From NCBI GenBank assembly GCA_030683815.1, contig JAUXPJ010000018.1:141064-205063 (forward strand): a stretch of DNA of 64,000 bases. Reading direction: 5' to 3'. How positions within the stretch are numbered: position 1 is the stretch's first letter; every line of letters starts with the position of its first letter. Origin of the DNA: Flavobacteriaceae bacterium (GTDB lineage: Bacteria; Bacteroidota; Bacteroidia; Flavobacteriales; Flavobacteriaceae). The notes beneath the pieces were generated by a model. The model had not been told where the DNA came from. It searched no databases and saw only the letters and a list, made by a program, of their open reading frames with translations. The translations under genes were made by a program, and so were the position numbers. Shown here piece by piece: positions 51,919-60,820 of this stretch.

Positions 51919-52635
51919 ATGGACAGAAATAGTAATGCTTATACCTTTATTTTTGCAGTTACTTTAGTAGTGGTTGTAGCAGCTTTGCTTGCTTATACAT
52001 CAACCTCTTTAAAACCGATGCAAGATAATAATGTTCGCAATGAGAAAATGCAAAATATTCTCACTACTTTGAACATTCAATCTGAAAAAAGTGCTATTGA
52101 AAGCACTTTTAACCAATACATCAAACAACAGTTATCAGTAAAAATTGATGGCAGCGTTGATACTGAAACAAATGCTTTTACAATCGACTTAAAAAAGGAA
52201 CTCAAAAAACCGTTAAATGAGCAACGTTTTCCTTTATATATTGCTGAAAAAGATGGAAAAACATTTTATATCGTTCCGCTTTTTGGAGCCGGATTATGGG
52301 ATTCTATTTGGGGATATATCGCTTTGGGAGAAGATAAAAACACAATTATCGGTGCTGTTTTTGATCACAAAGCTGAAACACCGGGATTAGGAGCAGAAAT
52401 CAACCAAAAATGGTTTGGAGATATGTTTATCGGTAAAAAAATCTTAAAAGATGCCAATCTTGGGTTTACCACCGAAGGCAATTTCGTTTCTGTTGCGGTA
52501 GTTAAAGGAGGAACACCTGATGATAATTTACATGGAGTTGATGGAATTTCTGGAGGAACAATTACCGGAGATGCATTGGCAAGAATGGTTCACGAGAGAA
52601 TGTCCAATTATTTACCTTATTTTCAAAATAATTAA
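51919..52635 (+). CDS. nqrC: Na+-translocating NADH:quinone reductase subunit C
   Basis: 238 aa with one N-terminal membrane helix (about 9-30) and a periplasmic FMN-binding domain. The covalent FMN site is the Thr of [13 protein letters not shown] near residue 215. [13 protein letters not shown] is typical. It starts 3 nt after nqrB. Confidence 0.96.
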   Translation: MDRNSNAYTFIFAVTLVVVVAALLAYTSTSLKPMQDNNVRNEKMQNILTTLNIQSEKSAIESTFNQYIKQQLSVKIDGSVDTETNAFTIDLKKELKKPLNEQRFPLYIAEKDGKTFYIVPLFGAGLWDSIWGYIALGEDKNTIIGAVFDHKAETPGLGAEINQKWFGDMFIGKKILKDANLGFTTEGNFVSVAVVKGGTPDDNLHGVDGISGGTITGDALARMVHERMSNYLPYFQNN

Positions 52636-52637
52636 TT

Positions 52638-53279
52638 ATGTCAGATAAAGAAGGATTATTTTCAAAGAAAAACCTAAAATTGTTAAAGGATCCGTTAGAT
52701 GATAACAATCCTATCTCAATTCAAGTATTAGGTATATGTTCTGCTTTAGCAATTACAGTTAAATTAGAACCCGCAATTGTAATGTCAATCTCAGTTTTAT
52801 TTGTTCTTACAGCAAGTAACGTTCTTGTGTCATTACTTAGAAATATGATTCCAAATAGAATTAGAATCATCGTACAGTTAGTGATTGTTGCCGCCTTGGT
52901 AATTTTAGTTGACCAAGTATTGAAAGCTTATTCTTATGAGGTGAGCAAACAATTATCAGTTTTTGTAGGATTAATCATTACCAACTGCATAATAATGGGT
53001 CGTTTAGAAGCTTTTGCTTTGGGTAATAGTCCTTGGAAAGCATTTTTAGATGGTATTGGAAATTCGGCAGGTTACGGTATTATTTTGATAATTGTAGCTT
53101 TTTTTAGAGAACTTTTAGGTTCTGGAAAATTGTATGGCAGACAAATTATACCACAATCATTTTATGATTTTGGATATCAAAATAACGGTTTGATGTTGTT
53201 AGCTCCAATGGCTTTAATAGTCGTAGGAGTATTAATTTGGGTACAACGCTCAAGAAATAGAAAATTAATTGAAAAATAA
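52638..53279 (+). CDS. nqrD: Na+-translocating NADH:quinone reductase subunit D
   Basis: 213 aa, six membrane helices. [20 protein letters not shown] and [17 protein letters not shown] contain the conserved Cys (ITNC) that holds the intramembrane Fe-S centre with NqrE. RnfE homologue. It starts 2 nt after nqrC. Confidence 0.95.
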   Translation: MSDKEGLFSKKNLKLLKDPLDDNNPISIQVLGICSALAITVKLEPAIVMSISVLFVLTASNVLVSLLRNMIPNRIRIIVQLVIVAALVILVDQVLKAYSYEVSKQLSVFVGLIITNCIIMGRLEAFALGNSPWKAFLDGIGNSAGYGIILIIVAFFRELLGSGKLYGRQIIPQSFYDFGYQNNGLMLLAPMALIVVGVLIWVQRSRNRKLIEK

Positions 53280-53291
53280 AAATAGATACAG

Positions 53292-53906
53292 ATGGAATTA
53301 GCAAACTTATTCGTTAAGAGTATCTTTATAGAAAACATGATTTTTGCATATTTCTTAGGAATGTGCTCATATCTGGCGGTATCAAAAACTGTTAAAACAG
53401 GTGTTGGACTTGGGGCTGCCGTAATTTTTGTGTTAACAATAACACTTCCAATTAACTATTTATTAGATAATTATATTTTAAAACAAGGCGCTTTGGCTTG
53501 GCTAGGAGCAGGTTACGCTGAAATAGACTTAAGTTTCCTGAGTTTTATTTTATTTATCGCTGTAATTGCCTCTATGGTTCAATTGGTTGAGATGATTATT
53601 GAACGATTTTCACCTGCCTTATACAGTGAATTAGGTATCTTTTTACCGTTAATTGCTGTAAACTGCGCTATTTTGGGAGGATCATTGTTTATGCAACAAA
53701 AAGATTTTGTTTCAATTACGGAAGCTACCGTTTATGGCTTTGGTTCCGGAATTGGCTGGTTATTGGCAATAGTTGCAATTGCTGCAATTCGTGAGAAAAT
53801 AGCTTATTCCAATGTTCCTGCTCCATTAAAAGGACTGGGAATCACCTTTATCATTACCGGTTTAATGGCAATAGGGTTCATGAGTTTTATGGGAATTAAA
53901 TTATAA
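53292..53906 (+). CDS. nqrE: Na+-translocating NADH:quinone reductase subunit E
   Basis: 204 aa, six membrane helices, RnfA homologue. Conserved Cys in [11 protein letters not shown] near residue 26 and [11 protein letters not shown] near 118, which with NqrD ligate the intramembrane iron centre. Twelve bases after nqrD. Confidence 0.95.
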   Translation: MELANLFVKSIFIENMIFAYFLGMCSYLAVSKTVKTGVGLGAAVIFVLTITLPINYLLDNYILKQGALAWLGAGYAEIDLSFLSFILFIAVIASMVQLVEMIIERFSPALYSELGIFLPLIAVNCAILGGSLFMQQKDFVSITEATVYGFGSGIGWLLAIVAIAAIREKIAYSNVPAPLKGLGITFIITGLMAIGFMSFMGIKL

Positions 53907-53927
53907 TCTAAAAATAGTAAAGAAATA

Positions 53928-55220
53928 ATGACTACAATTTTATCGAGTGTTGCTTTTTCATTAATTCTGATACTAATTTTAGTAACAGTATTATTGATTG
54001 CCAAGGCAAAATTATTACCATCAGGAAAAGTAAAAATTACAATTAATGGTGATAAAGTTATTGAAGTAGATTCTGGAGGAACCTTGTTGGGTACTTTAGG
54101 TGATAATAAAATATTTTTACCTTCTGCCTGCGGTGGTGGTGGAACTTGTGTGCAATGTGAGTGTCACGTAAACTCTGGTGGAGGTGAAATTTTACCAACA
54201 GAAACTCCGCATTTTACCCGTAAAGAAATTGCACACGGTATTCGTTTGGCCTGTCAGGTCAAAGTAAAACAGGACATGGATATTACTATTCCAGATGAAG
54301 TTTTCGGAATTAAAAAATGGGAAGCAACTGTAGTTTCTAACTACAATGTTGCCTCTTTTATCAAAGAATTTATCGTTGAGATTCCTGAAGATATGGCCTA
54401 TAAAGCGGGAGGATATATGCAAATTGAAATTCCGAAATGTGAAGTTAAATTCTCTGATATTGACATTACAGCACACCCGGAAGAACATCCTGATGAGCCA
54501 GAAAAATTCAAAGCAGAATGGGATGGTTTCAAAATGTGGTCATTGACAATGAAAAATGGAGAAAATGTTGAACGCGCTTATTCAATGGCATCTTACCCTG
54601 CAGAAGGACGAAGAATTATGTTAAACGTGCGTATCGCTACTCCTCCTTTTGATAGAGCTAAAGGAACCTGGATGGATGTAAACCCCGGAATTGCATCTTC
54701 TTACATTTTCTCTAGAAAACCCGGAGATAAAGTAATTGTTTCCGGACCTTACGGTGAATTTTTCATCAATGAATCTGATGCTGAGATGTTATACGTTGGT
54801 GGTGGTGCCGGAATGGCACCAATGCGTTCGCATTTATACCATTTGTTTAACACCTTAAAATCTAACAGAAAAGTTACTTATTGGTACGGTGGACGTTCAA
54901 AACGTGAATTATTCTATATTGAACATTTTATAAAATTAGAGCGTGAATTCCCTAATTTTAAATTTTTCTTAGTTTTATCAGAACCATTGCCTGTAGATAA
55001 TTGGATCCCTAAAACAGACGTGAATGATCCAAAAGGAGATGGATTTGTCGGATTTGTGCACCAAGCGGTTATTGATAACTACTTAACTAAACACGATGCT
55101 CCGGAAGATATCGAATTCTATTTCTGCGGACCTCCATTGATGAATAATGCTGTTGTTAAAATGTGTGATGACTTTGGTGTTCCTGCTGAAAATGTTCGTT
55201 TTGACGACTTTGGAGGATAA
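53928..55220 (+). CDS. nqrF: Na+-translocating NADH:quinone reductase subunit F
   Basis: 430 aa. One N-terminal membrane helix (about 4-24), a 2Fe-2S ferredoxin domain (SACGGGGTCVQCECHV near residue 67-82, and ACQVKV near 108), an FAD-binding domain (RAYSMASYP near 217-225) and an NADH-binding domain (LYVGGGAGMAPMRSH near 287-301, YFCGPPLMN near 401). It is the NADH-oxidising entry subunit. The gene ends the operon, and a terminator follows at 55245. Confidence 0.96.
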   Translation: MTTILSSVAFSLILILILVTVLLIAKAKLLPSGKVKITINGDKVIEVDSGGTLLGTLGDNKIFLPSACGGGGTCVQCECHVNSGGGEILPTETPHFTRKEIAHGIRLACQVKVKQDMDITIPDEVFGIKKWEATVVSNYNVASFIKEFIVEIPEDMAYKAGGYMQIEIPKCEVKFSDIDITAHPEEHPDEPEKFKAEWDGFKMWSLTMKNGENVERAYSMASYPAEGRRIMLNVRIATPPFDRAKGTWMDVNPGIASSYIFSRKPGDKVIVSGPYGEFFINESDAEMLYVGGGAGMAPMRSHLYHLFNTLKSNRKVTYWYGGRSKRELFYIEHFIKLEREFPNFKFFLVLSEPLPVDNWIPKTDVNDPKGDGFVGFVHQAVIDNYLTKHDAPEDIEFYFCGPPLMNNAVVKMCDDFGVPAENVRFDDFGG

Positions 55221-55244
55221 GATTATCCTTGCTTAAATATTGAT

Positions 55245-55276
55245 AAAACCGATACTTTTGTGTCGGTTTTTTTATA
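55245..55276 (+). terminator. Terminator of the nqr operon
   Basis: AAAACCGATAC (55245-55255) pairs with GTGTCGGTTTT (55260-55270) with one wobble, loop TTTT, then a T-run. Confidence 0.85.
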
Positions 55277-55890
55277 TTTCTTAAATGATTTAATTAATAG
55301 GAAATTATATAAAAAACGTCTGCAACCTTTTTGTTTTTTGATGCAATCGATTTGTGACCTTTTTTTAAGCTATTTATAGATAAAATAAGGGTTTTTATAG
55401 TGTAGAAAAAACGATAAAAAGGAGAATTTATCTTTTGATAATCAGCAGCTTTATCAAGCAAAAAAAGAGCCACAATTTCTTGTAACTTTTTGTTTTTGCT
55501 TCCCCTATCATGAAAAGATGCAGCCAAAAACTTATTTATTTAATGTTGAAGAAAGTGTTTGTTCAAATTTAAATGATAGATTCTTAATTAAGGTTTAAAT
55601 CTATTAGGGAGGGTACACGATCCCTTTAAAATTGCTATTAGGTTTCCGTATAAATTTATGGCTAAAGAATATATTAAAGAACTGAAAGTATTTATTGGGG
55701 CATCACTCATAAAACTTTTTATATCGAATTCTCTGAAAATCATTTTTCAAACAACTTTATGAGCATTTGCAGGTTAAAGAATGGTTTGTAAAATTTTCGC
55801 AATTGAACTTTGAAGATGGACTGCCTAAAACTGAAAAATCGAAATAAAAAACTAATATCTGCAAAACGTTAAATACAAGTTACAATAGTT
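55277..55890. other. Degenerate accessory intergenic region
   Basis: No confident gene in ~610 bases. A 77-codon minus-strand frame (55294-55527) has a C-terminal K-rich tail and no recognisable domain. In 55650-55850, short plus-strand segments in different frames (ELKVFIGASLIKLFISN; HLQVKEWFVKFSQLNFEDG) are separated by stops and look like a frame-broken remnant, but no family can be named. Confidence 0.4.
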
Positions 55891-55898
55891 TATATTTG
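55891..55898 (+). promoter_or_regulatory. -7 box upstream of leader copy 1
   Basis: TATATTTG, exact TAnnTTTG. A start near 55904 would place the 53-nt repeated element in the 5' UTR of the lipoprotein gene. Confidence 0.45.
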
Positions 55899-55941
55899 GC
55901 AGATCTTGTCAGAAATTGATGACTGATAAAAACAATAATAA

Positions 55942-55994
55942 AAAAGTGGAGACCGGAAACCACTTAAAAACGAGGCGATTCCTAAAAGCCACAT
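55942..55994 (+). ncRNA. 53-nt repeated leader element, copy 1 (candidate structured RNA)
   Basis: Nearly identical to 56282-56334 (I see one substitution, A/G at 55973 vs 56313). Contains GTGG-agaccggaaa-CCAC (hairpin 1) and GGC-gattcctaaaa-GCC (hairpin 2), then CCAC again, which could compete with the first CCAC for GTGG. It ends 28 nt before the ATG of the lipoprotein gene. I do not recognise it as a known riboswitch class. Confidence 0.5.
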
Positions 55995-56022
55995 GAATGG
56001 GATAACATAAATTCGTATTCGT

Positions 56023-56232
56023 ATGAGAATATTTTTAAAACTTCTTGCATTAACCTTGTTTGCAATTTTGTTTGTTTCAACAACATCCTGTGTTGTATTG
56101 GTTCCAAAAGATTCCGGAAAACACAAGGGCTGGTTTAAGAATCGCAAAAATCCACACAATCCATATACCACAAAACATCGGAAATCAGAAAATAAATCAG
56201 CCGATAAAGACAAAAATTATTTGATCAGTTAA
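56023..56232 (+). CDS. Small basic lipoprotein
   Basis: 69 aa. Lipoprotein signal with a hydrophobic core and lipobox STTSC (Cys near residue 23), then a short mature part rich in K, H and N (GKHKGWFKNRKNPHNP) and a charged tail. Probably anchored to the outer or inner membrane and exposed to the periplasm. Leader element copy 1 lies 28 nt upstream. No family recognised. The start is fixed by the signal peptide. Confidence 0.65.
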   Translation: MRIFLKLLALTLFAILFVSTTSCVVLVPKDSGKHKGWFKNRKNPHNPYTTKHRKSENKSADKDKNYLIS

Positions 56233-56281
56233 AAAATTAAAATTGTTTGCAAATTTATTTTTATATTTATTTTTCGAATTC

Positions 56282-56334
56282 AAAAGTGGAGACCGGAAAC
56301 CACTTAAAAACGGGGCGATTCCTAAAAGCCACAT
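56282..56334 (+). ncRNA. 53-nt repeated leader element, copy 2 (candidate structured RNA)
   Basis: Second copy of the element at 55942-55994, again ending 29 nt before an ATG, this time of the outer membrane protein gene at 56364. It lies between two same-strand genes, after the first gene's stop. The repeated spacing argues for a function tied to translation initiation or transcription of the following gene. Confidence 0.5.
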
Positions 56335-56363
56335 AAAAGGAAAATATTAAAAAACCCTCAAAT

Positions 56364-56870
56364 ATGAAAAAATTATTTATTACAGCAACTATTGCATTGT
56401 TTTTAATCTCAGGATTTGCATTTGGTCAGAGCTCACTGCCTGTAGGCAAAACTCAACTTAATGTTGGGGTTGGACTATCTGAATGGGGTGTCCCATTTTA
56501 CATCGGAATAGATAAAAGTATTCATAAAGATTTTACAATTGGTGGAGAATTCTCCTATCGCTCCTATAATGAGAAATGGGACAGTTCCGACTATCGCCAT
56601 AATATTATGGGATTTTCAGGAAATGGAAATTATCATTTTAATACGATAATGGATATTCCTCAAAATTGGGATTTTTATGCAGGCCTTAATTTAGGATTCT
56701 ATATTTGGTCATCGCCTGACACTTACAGTGGATCCCATAGCAATGGTTTAGGATTGGGAGCTCAAATAGGAGGAAGATATAACTTGTCTGACAAAGTTGG
56801 CTTAAATCTGGAGTTTGGCGGCGGTAATGCTTTTACAGGCGGTAAATTGGGAATAACCGTTAAATTATAA
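56364..56870 (+). CDS. Outer membrane beta-barrel protein (small, OmpA-like barrel)
   Basis: 168 aa. Signal peptide (MKKLFITATIALFLISGFAFG), then alternating-hydrophobicity strands with Gly and aromatic residues (NVGVGLSEWGVPFYIGID, TIGGEFSYRSYN, WDFYAGLNLGFYIW, GLGLGAQIGGRYNLSD), ending GKLGITVKL. About eight strands, consistent with a small 8-stranded barrel. No C-terminal peptidoglycan-binding domain. Function unknown. Leader element copy 2 precedes it. It converges with a small minus-strand frame by a 6-nt overlap. Confidence 0.75.
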   Translation: MKKLFITATIALFLISGFAFGQSSLPVGKTQLNVGVGLSEWGVPFYIGIDKSIHKDFTIGGEFSYRSYNEKWDSSDYRHNIMGFSGNGNYHFNTIMDIPQNWDFYAGLNLGFYIWSSPDTYSGSHSNGLGLGAQIGGRYNLSDKVGLNLEFGGGNAFTGGKLGITVKL

Positions 56871-57050
56871 ACTCTTGCCATAATTGATTTTATCACCTAT
56901 TTGTAAGGAATTTATATTATCCATTGCCAAAACCTTGACAGTAAAGCCACGCATCACTAACTCATAACTTTTCTTTTGGCTTTGAAAATGAATTGATTTA
57001 ATTCTGGAAATCAATATGATTTCAGAAAAAATACTATATTCGAGTTTCAT
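56865..57050 (-). CDS. Small hypothetical protein
   Basis: 61 aa (MKLEYSIFSEIILISRIKSI ... GFTVKVLAMDNINSLQIGDK). No known domain recognised. ATG start, stop overlapping the convergent barrel gene by 6 nt. It may be a real small gene or the C-terminal remnant of a longer one. Confidence 0.3.
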   Translation of the reverse strand: MKLEYSIFSEIILISRIKSIHFQSQKKSYELVMRGFTVKVLAMDNINSLQIGDKINYGKSL

Positions 57051-57185
57051 AAATTTGTAATGAATTGTTTAAGAGATATCTTTAAAAAAGGTTTAACCCT
57101 TTTAAGAGGATGTTTAAAAAGTGTCTTTATTAAGTATACAAACACCTTGGAGGGAACTCTATAAAACTCAAATGATAAAATAACA

Positions 57186-57875
57186 ATGACTCTTAACGAG
57201 AAAAAATTAGACAATCCTGTTTGGTATTCATTATCTGAAACTCATAAAGGTTTTGCAATTGATTTTGACAATATAAAATTCTATCATCCGGATTATTGCC
57301 CATTTGGAGGTTTTATGGAAATCGAAAACATATCGAATCCCATTTCTGAATATTCTGAATTAACTGACAATTTTTTTACAGTCGGACAGAAACCAAACTT
57401 CTCAAACAACTTAAAATTGAAAAATGAATTAGTGTGCCTGCAAATGCTTACCCATCATAAAACAGACCTAAACATTGAAGAAGATATTGTGGCACTGGGT
57501 GAGGAACATATGAATGACCTGTTGGAATTAGTTAAAATAGCTTATCCTGAATATTTTAAAAAGAAGACTTCTTCATTGGGCAATTATTATGGAATCTTCA
57601 AAAACAATCAACTCGTTGCCGTAACAGGCGAAAGAATGAAAATGAATGAATATGTTGAGATAAGTGCTGTTATTACACACCCAAATAACACTGGCAATGG
57701 ATACGCCAAACAATTAGCAGCTCATGCGGTAAAGAATATCTTTAATCAGAAGAAAACGCCTTATTTGCACGTTGCTGAAACTAATGTTGGAGCAATCAAA
57801 TTATACATCAAATTAGGTTTTCAAACAAGAAGGAAAATTAGTTTTTGGAATATTACAAAGAATCCAACGGTATAA
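57186..57875 (+). CDS. GNAT family N-acetyltransferase
   Basis: 229 aa. The N-terminal ~95 residues form a separate domain (GFAIDFDNIKFYHPDYCPFG), and the GNAT domain is C-terminal. Motif A reads VITHPNNTGNGYAKQLAAHA near 163-182, motif B VGAIKLYIKLGFQTRRK near 203-219 (FR47-like). The acceptor is unknown. It is first of two GNAT genes, 10 nt before the next, and in the accessory part of the window. Confidence 0.85.
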   Translation: MTLNEKKLDNPVWYSLSETHKGFAIDFDNIKFYHPDYCPFGGFMEIENISNPISEYSELTDNFFTVGQKPNFSNNLKLKNELVCLQMLTHHKTDLNIEEDIVALGEEHMNDLLELVKIAYPEYFKKKTSSLGNYYGIFKNNQLVAVTGERMKMNEYVEISAVITHPNNTGNGYAKQLAAHAVKNIFNQKKTPYLHVAETNVGAIKLYIKLGFQTRRKISFWNITKNPTV

Positions 57876-57885
57876 ATTTCAACAT

Positions 57886-58470
57886 ATGATTACTTATACA
57901 ACTTCTAAATCAGACATAGAACTTTCGGGAATTATTGATTTACAAAAAATTAATCTGCCACAAAGTTTAACAGAAATTGAGATTAAAAATCAGGGTTTTG
58001 TAACGGTTTCTCATAGTTTGGAAGATTTAAGAAAAATGAATAATTATGAGCAAAATTTAATTATAAAAGACCAGAATAAAGTAGTGGGTTATATTCTTGC
58101 TATGACTAAAAATTCAAAATCAGAGATCCCTATTCTCATTTCAATGTTTGAAATTTTTGATAAAATACAATACAAGGAGAAGTTAATTTCAGAATATAAC
58201 TATATTGTTGTTGGACAGGTTTGTATAGATAAAGAGTATCGTGGTAAGGGTCTGCTTGACAATAGTTATACAGCATATAAAAACTATTTTAAAGAAAAAT
58301 ACGATATTGCCATCACAAAAATTGCCATCACTAATGAGCGTTCAATAAATGCGCATAAAAGAATTGGCTTTTCTGAAATTCATAGATACACCGACACAAA
58401 ATTTGTGGAATGGAGTATTGTAATTTGGGATTGGAATAAAAAGGATCCTATTAAAAATCAAATAATTTAA
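57886..58470 (+). CDS. GNAT family N-acetyltransferase
   Basis: 194 aa. Motif A appears as GQVCIDKEYRGKGLLDNSYT near 109-128, motif B as NERSINAHKRIGFSEIHRY near 146-164. A long N-terminal part (about 1-100) precedes the core. Paired with the upstream GNAT (10-nt gap), so cotranscribed. Both acetyltransferases are of unknown specificity; a detoxification or peptide-modification role cannot be read from the sequence. Confidence 0.85.
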   Translation: MITYTTSKSDIELSGIIDLQKINLPQSLTEIEIKNQGFVTVSHSLEDLRKMNNYEQNLIIKDQNKVVGYILAMTKNSKSEIPILISMFEIFDKIQYKEKLISEYNYIVVGQVCIDKEYRGKGLLDNSYTAYKNYFKEKYDIAITKIAITNERSINAHKRIGFSEIHRYTDTKFVEWSIVIWDWNKKDPIKNQII

Positions 58471-59018
58471 TTGCGGCCAAACGGATCATGTATTATCTCA
58501 AACCCTTATCCTAATTGGATTTATCCACTATTTACAAGAAATTTATCTTACCAGGGTTTAATAATTTCTGTATTCTTTACTTAATCTATCAAAAGAATGC
58601 AACCAAAGGACATGAATTTTGATTTAAAGAATATCAATACCGGTAAGGTTTTTCAGATATTTCGAAAAGAAAAAAATAACTTGGCTGCAACTGGGTAAAG
58701 TTGTAAAAATAATAGCTCTATTAATCTATTGATACCTTTTTCATACTCAAACTATTGCGATATCTAGATTCATTCTAAATAAACAATTGCTATTTGTTTA
58801 TTATTATAATATTATTACATTCGTAATCCATCAAAATTGCATTGAATAACTTTACTAAAATATTTTTGGAAAATTTGAAGTAATAAAAATGAATAAAACT
58901 GTAATTATTCCACCATTTAGATGGTATGAAAGGGGTTTTATTCTTTATACAACAGTTATATGCAAGCTGAACCGAGTTACCAAAAAATAATTATATTTAT
59001 AAATTAAAAATATTTCTT
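58471..59018. other. Intergenic, no gene seen
   Basis: About 550 bases of A/T-rich DNA. No ORF over 40 codons reads like a protein. The 9-mer GTTATATGC at 58955-58963 is the left bracket of the CBS-kinase unit. Confidence 0.5.
58955..58963. repeat. Inverted 9-mer, left bracket of the CBS-kinase unit
   Basis: GTTATATGC, with its exact inverse GCATATAAC at 60448-60456. The two lie 56 nt before the first ATG and 9 nt after the last stop of the two-gene unit. Nine bases can match by chance; it is recorded because of the positions. Confidence 0.35.
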
Positions 59019-59366
59019 ATGAAAACTATTTCTACCCAAAAGTATTCAGTTCAATTAAGTTTCGAGGAAATTCGGTTACCCCCTTTTGAAGATATTTTAA
59101 TATTAGGGAAAAAATGCCCTCAAGGGAAAATTGGAGTTTATAAATCTTTTGAACTTTTAGTTCCTAATGAATTTGATGTCTTTGAAATTGAAGATGCTGC
59201 TGTCGAGTCTGTTTTTATTAATAAAAGGGTATTAAAAAAAATGGATAAGGATATGATTATTAAAATCCTCAAAGAGAAAGTATTCCCATTTGTTTCAGAA
59301 AGCGAAATATTAAAAGTTGATTTCAAATTGAAAATATTTTATGATTCAATAGAAGGAGATTTCTGA
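59019..59366 (+). CDS. Unknown 115-aa protein coupled to a CBS-domain kinase
   Basis: 115 aa, no signal peptide, no membrane segment. It reads as an alpha/beta protein: LPPFEDILILGKKCPQGKIG, FELLVPNEFDVFEIEDAAVE, then a helical MDKDMIIKILKEKVFPFVSE and a final LKVDFKLKIFYDSIEGDF strand pair. I do not recognise the fold. Its stop overlaps the kinase ATG (TGATG at 59364-59368), so the two are translationally coupled and probably interact. It could be the sensor or the target of the kinase. Confidence 0.6.
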   Translation: MKTISTQKYSVQLSFEEIRLPPFEDILILGKKCPQGKIGVYKSFELLVPNEFDVFEIEDAAVESVFINKRVLKKMDKDMIIKILKEKVFPFVSESEILKVDFKLKIFYDSIEGDF

Positions 59367-60439
59367 TGGAAATAAAAAAATACATTTTAAACTCATACAC
59401 TACTGTTAATCCTTTTTCGGCAACAATTTTGCTTGAAGAGAAATTCTTAGAAAAAGGATACGTGGTTGTAATTGATGATGACAATAAATTTCATGGAATT
59501 CTAACAACTTGTGATTTAATCAAAAGACCTCACAAATTAGTTATTGATTGCCTAACAGAAAAAGAACATCTTTCTGCTGATGAAACAATAACATCAGGTC
59601 TTGACAAATTTAATAGTAATCAATATCCGGCTCTACCTGTATTCAAAGAAAACAAATTTATTGGAATAGTTGAGAGACAAAATGTTGTGGATGGATTAAG
59701 AATTAAAATCAATGAATTGTACGACAAATCAATTATCTCACAAAAGGTAAAACAATCTTTCTTAAATAATCTTTCTCACGAAGTTAGAACCCCATTAAAT
59801 GGACTACTAGGATTTCTTGAATTAATATCTGAGCTGGATATAAAAGATGATGAAACGGAAAAGAAAGCGCTTTACAACAATATTATTAGAAAAAGTGCCG
59901 ATAGATTTTTGCTAGTTATGAATGATTTAATTGATTTGGCACTTATGAATTCTAACGATGATATTAAAGTCAAAATAGAAAAGATAAATATTGAAAATAT
60001 TTTATCAGATCTAAAAGAATATTTTGAAATAGCTGTTTCAGATTCTAATAGAGATATATCTGTCCAGTACATAATTCCAGATAGCTCATTCGTATTCCGG
60101 TCAGACGAAAAAAAAATTAAACAGATACTTTATCACCTCATTGACAATGCCATAAAATTTTCAGATGATAATAACAAGGTAATATTTGGCTATAAAATTG
60201 AGAATCAAAATATTGTATTTTTCGTAAAGAATAACTGTGCTCAAATTTCCAAAGATAAAAAGAAGCAAATTTTTGAAGTTTTTGAAAAACAAGACTATCA
60301 TAACGATAAACTTGTTGAAGGTCTTGGGATTGGTTTATCGTTAGTAAAAAGGTTATCTGAATTATTAAACGGGAAAATTGAATTGGTTACGAATGAAACC
60401 CAAACGACATTTTTTTGTGTTATCCCTTTAAAAAGATAA
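59366..60439 (+). CDS. CBS-domain histidine kinase
   Basis: 357 aa, soluble. Two CBS motifs form an N-terminal Bateman module (about 1-118; KGYVVVIDDDNKFHGILTTC and FNSNQYPALPVFKENKFIG). The HisKA domain has its His in NLSHEVRTPLNGLLGFLELI near residue 137, and HATPase_c (about 215-355) has LIDNAIKFSD, VKNNC in place of DTGxG, and GIGLSLVK. Bateman modules bind adenine nucleotides, so this kinase may read energy state. It lacks a receiver, and no response regulator is adjacent; the weakened G1 box (DTGxGI replaced by NNCAQI) hints that catalysis may be altered. Confidence 0.85.
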   Translation: MEIKKYILNSYTTVNPFSATILLEEKFLEKGYVVVIDDDNKFHGILTTCDLIKRPHKLVIDCLTEKEHLSADETITSGLDKFNSNQYPALPVFKENKFIGIVERQNVVDGLRIKINELYDKSIISQKVKQSFLNNLSHEVRTPLNGLLGFLELISELDIKDDETEKKALYNNIIRKSADRFLLVMNDLIDLALMNSNDDIKVKIEKINIENILSDLKEYFEIAVSDSNRDISVQYIIPDSSFVFRSDEKKIKQILYHLIDNAIKFSDDNNKVIFGYKIENQNIVFFVKNNCAQISKDKKKQIFEVFEKQDYHNDKLVEGLGIGLSLVKRLSELLNGKIELVTNETQTTFFCVIPLKR

Positions 60440-60447
60440 AACAGTCA

Positions 60448-60456
60448 GCATATAAC
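60448..60456. repeat. Inverted 9-mer, right bracket of the CBS-kinase unit
   Basis: GCATATAAC, the exact inverse of 58955-58963, 9 nt after the kinase stop. Next to it the DNA changes to mixed-composition boundary sequence (CACGCTCATAAATAATTGCC) like the single-gene cassette boundaries near 20-22 kb. Confidence 0.35.
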
Positions 60457-60657
60457 ACACGCTCATAAATAATTGCCGGGATAGCAGTAAAATAAAATGT
60501 TGTAGCCCGCATATGGTTCGGTGTAATTTGACAGGAAAGCAGCCCGTAATCGGTAACTATTCACAGCACAACCATTACCTGCTGTTTTTTCTTTCATTTC
60601 TGTTCAAATTGTCGACTGTTACTGCTCCATTCACGTCCACAAAATAATTTTTAATGC

Positions 60658-60798
60658 TTAGGTTGTCTGTAAAAAAGTCTTTAACTTTTCCTTAATTCTT
60701 CGTTTATCGGCAACAGGTCGCTTGAGATCCGCACTGATGTATAATTCAATTATTTCATCTGTCTCAGGTTTAATGTCTATTCGGTATGTTATTTCCAT
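60658..60798 (-). pseudogene. Truncated N-terminus of a GNAT acetyltransferase
   Basis: 46 codons starting MEITYRIDIKPETDEIIELY and continuing ISADLKRPVADKRRI. This pattern matches the first beta strand and helix of a common small GNAT subfamily, which normally continues to about 130 residues. Here it stops after ~46 residues (LKTFLQTT), and the next frame carries no GNAT motif A. It is likely the stump of a gene cut by recombination. Confidence 0.45.
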
Positions 60799-60820
60799 TT
60801 TTCTATTTTGTTAATTATTA

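Noticed and set aside
55942..55960. GAAAC inside the repeated leader, possibly a hammerhead ribozyme core
   Set aside because: No CTGATGA partner in the right position and no three-stem arrangement.
59366..60439. CBS kinase as a CBS-domain ion channel or IMPDH fragment
   Set aside because: Clear HisKA and HATPase_c motifs follow the CBS pair.
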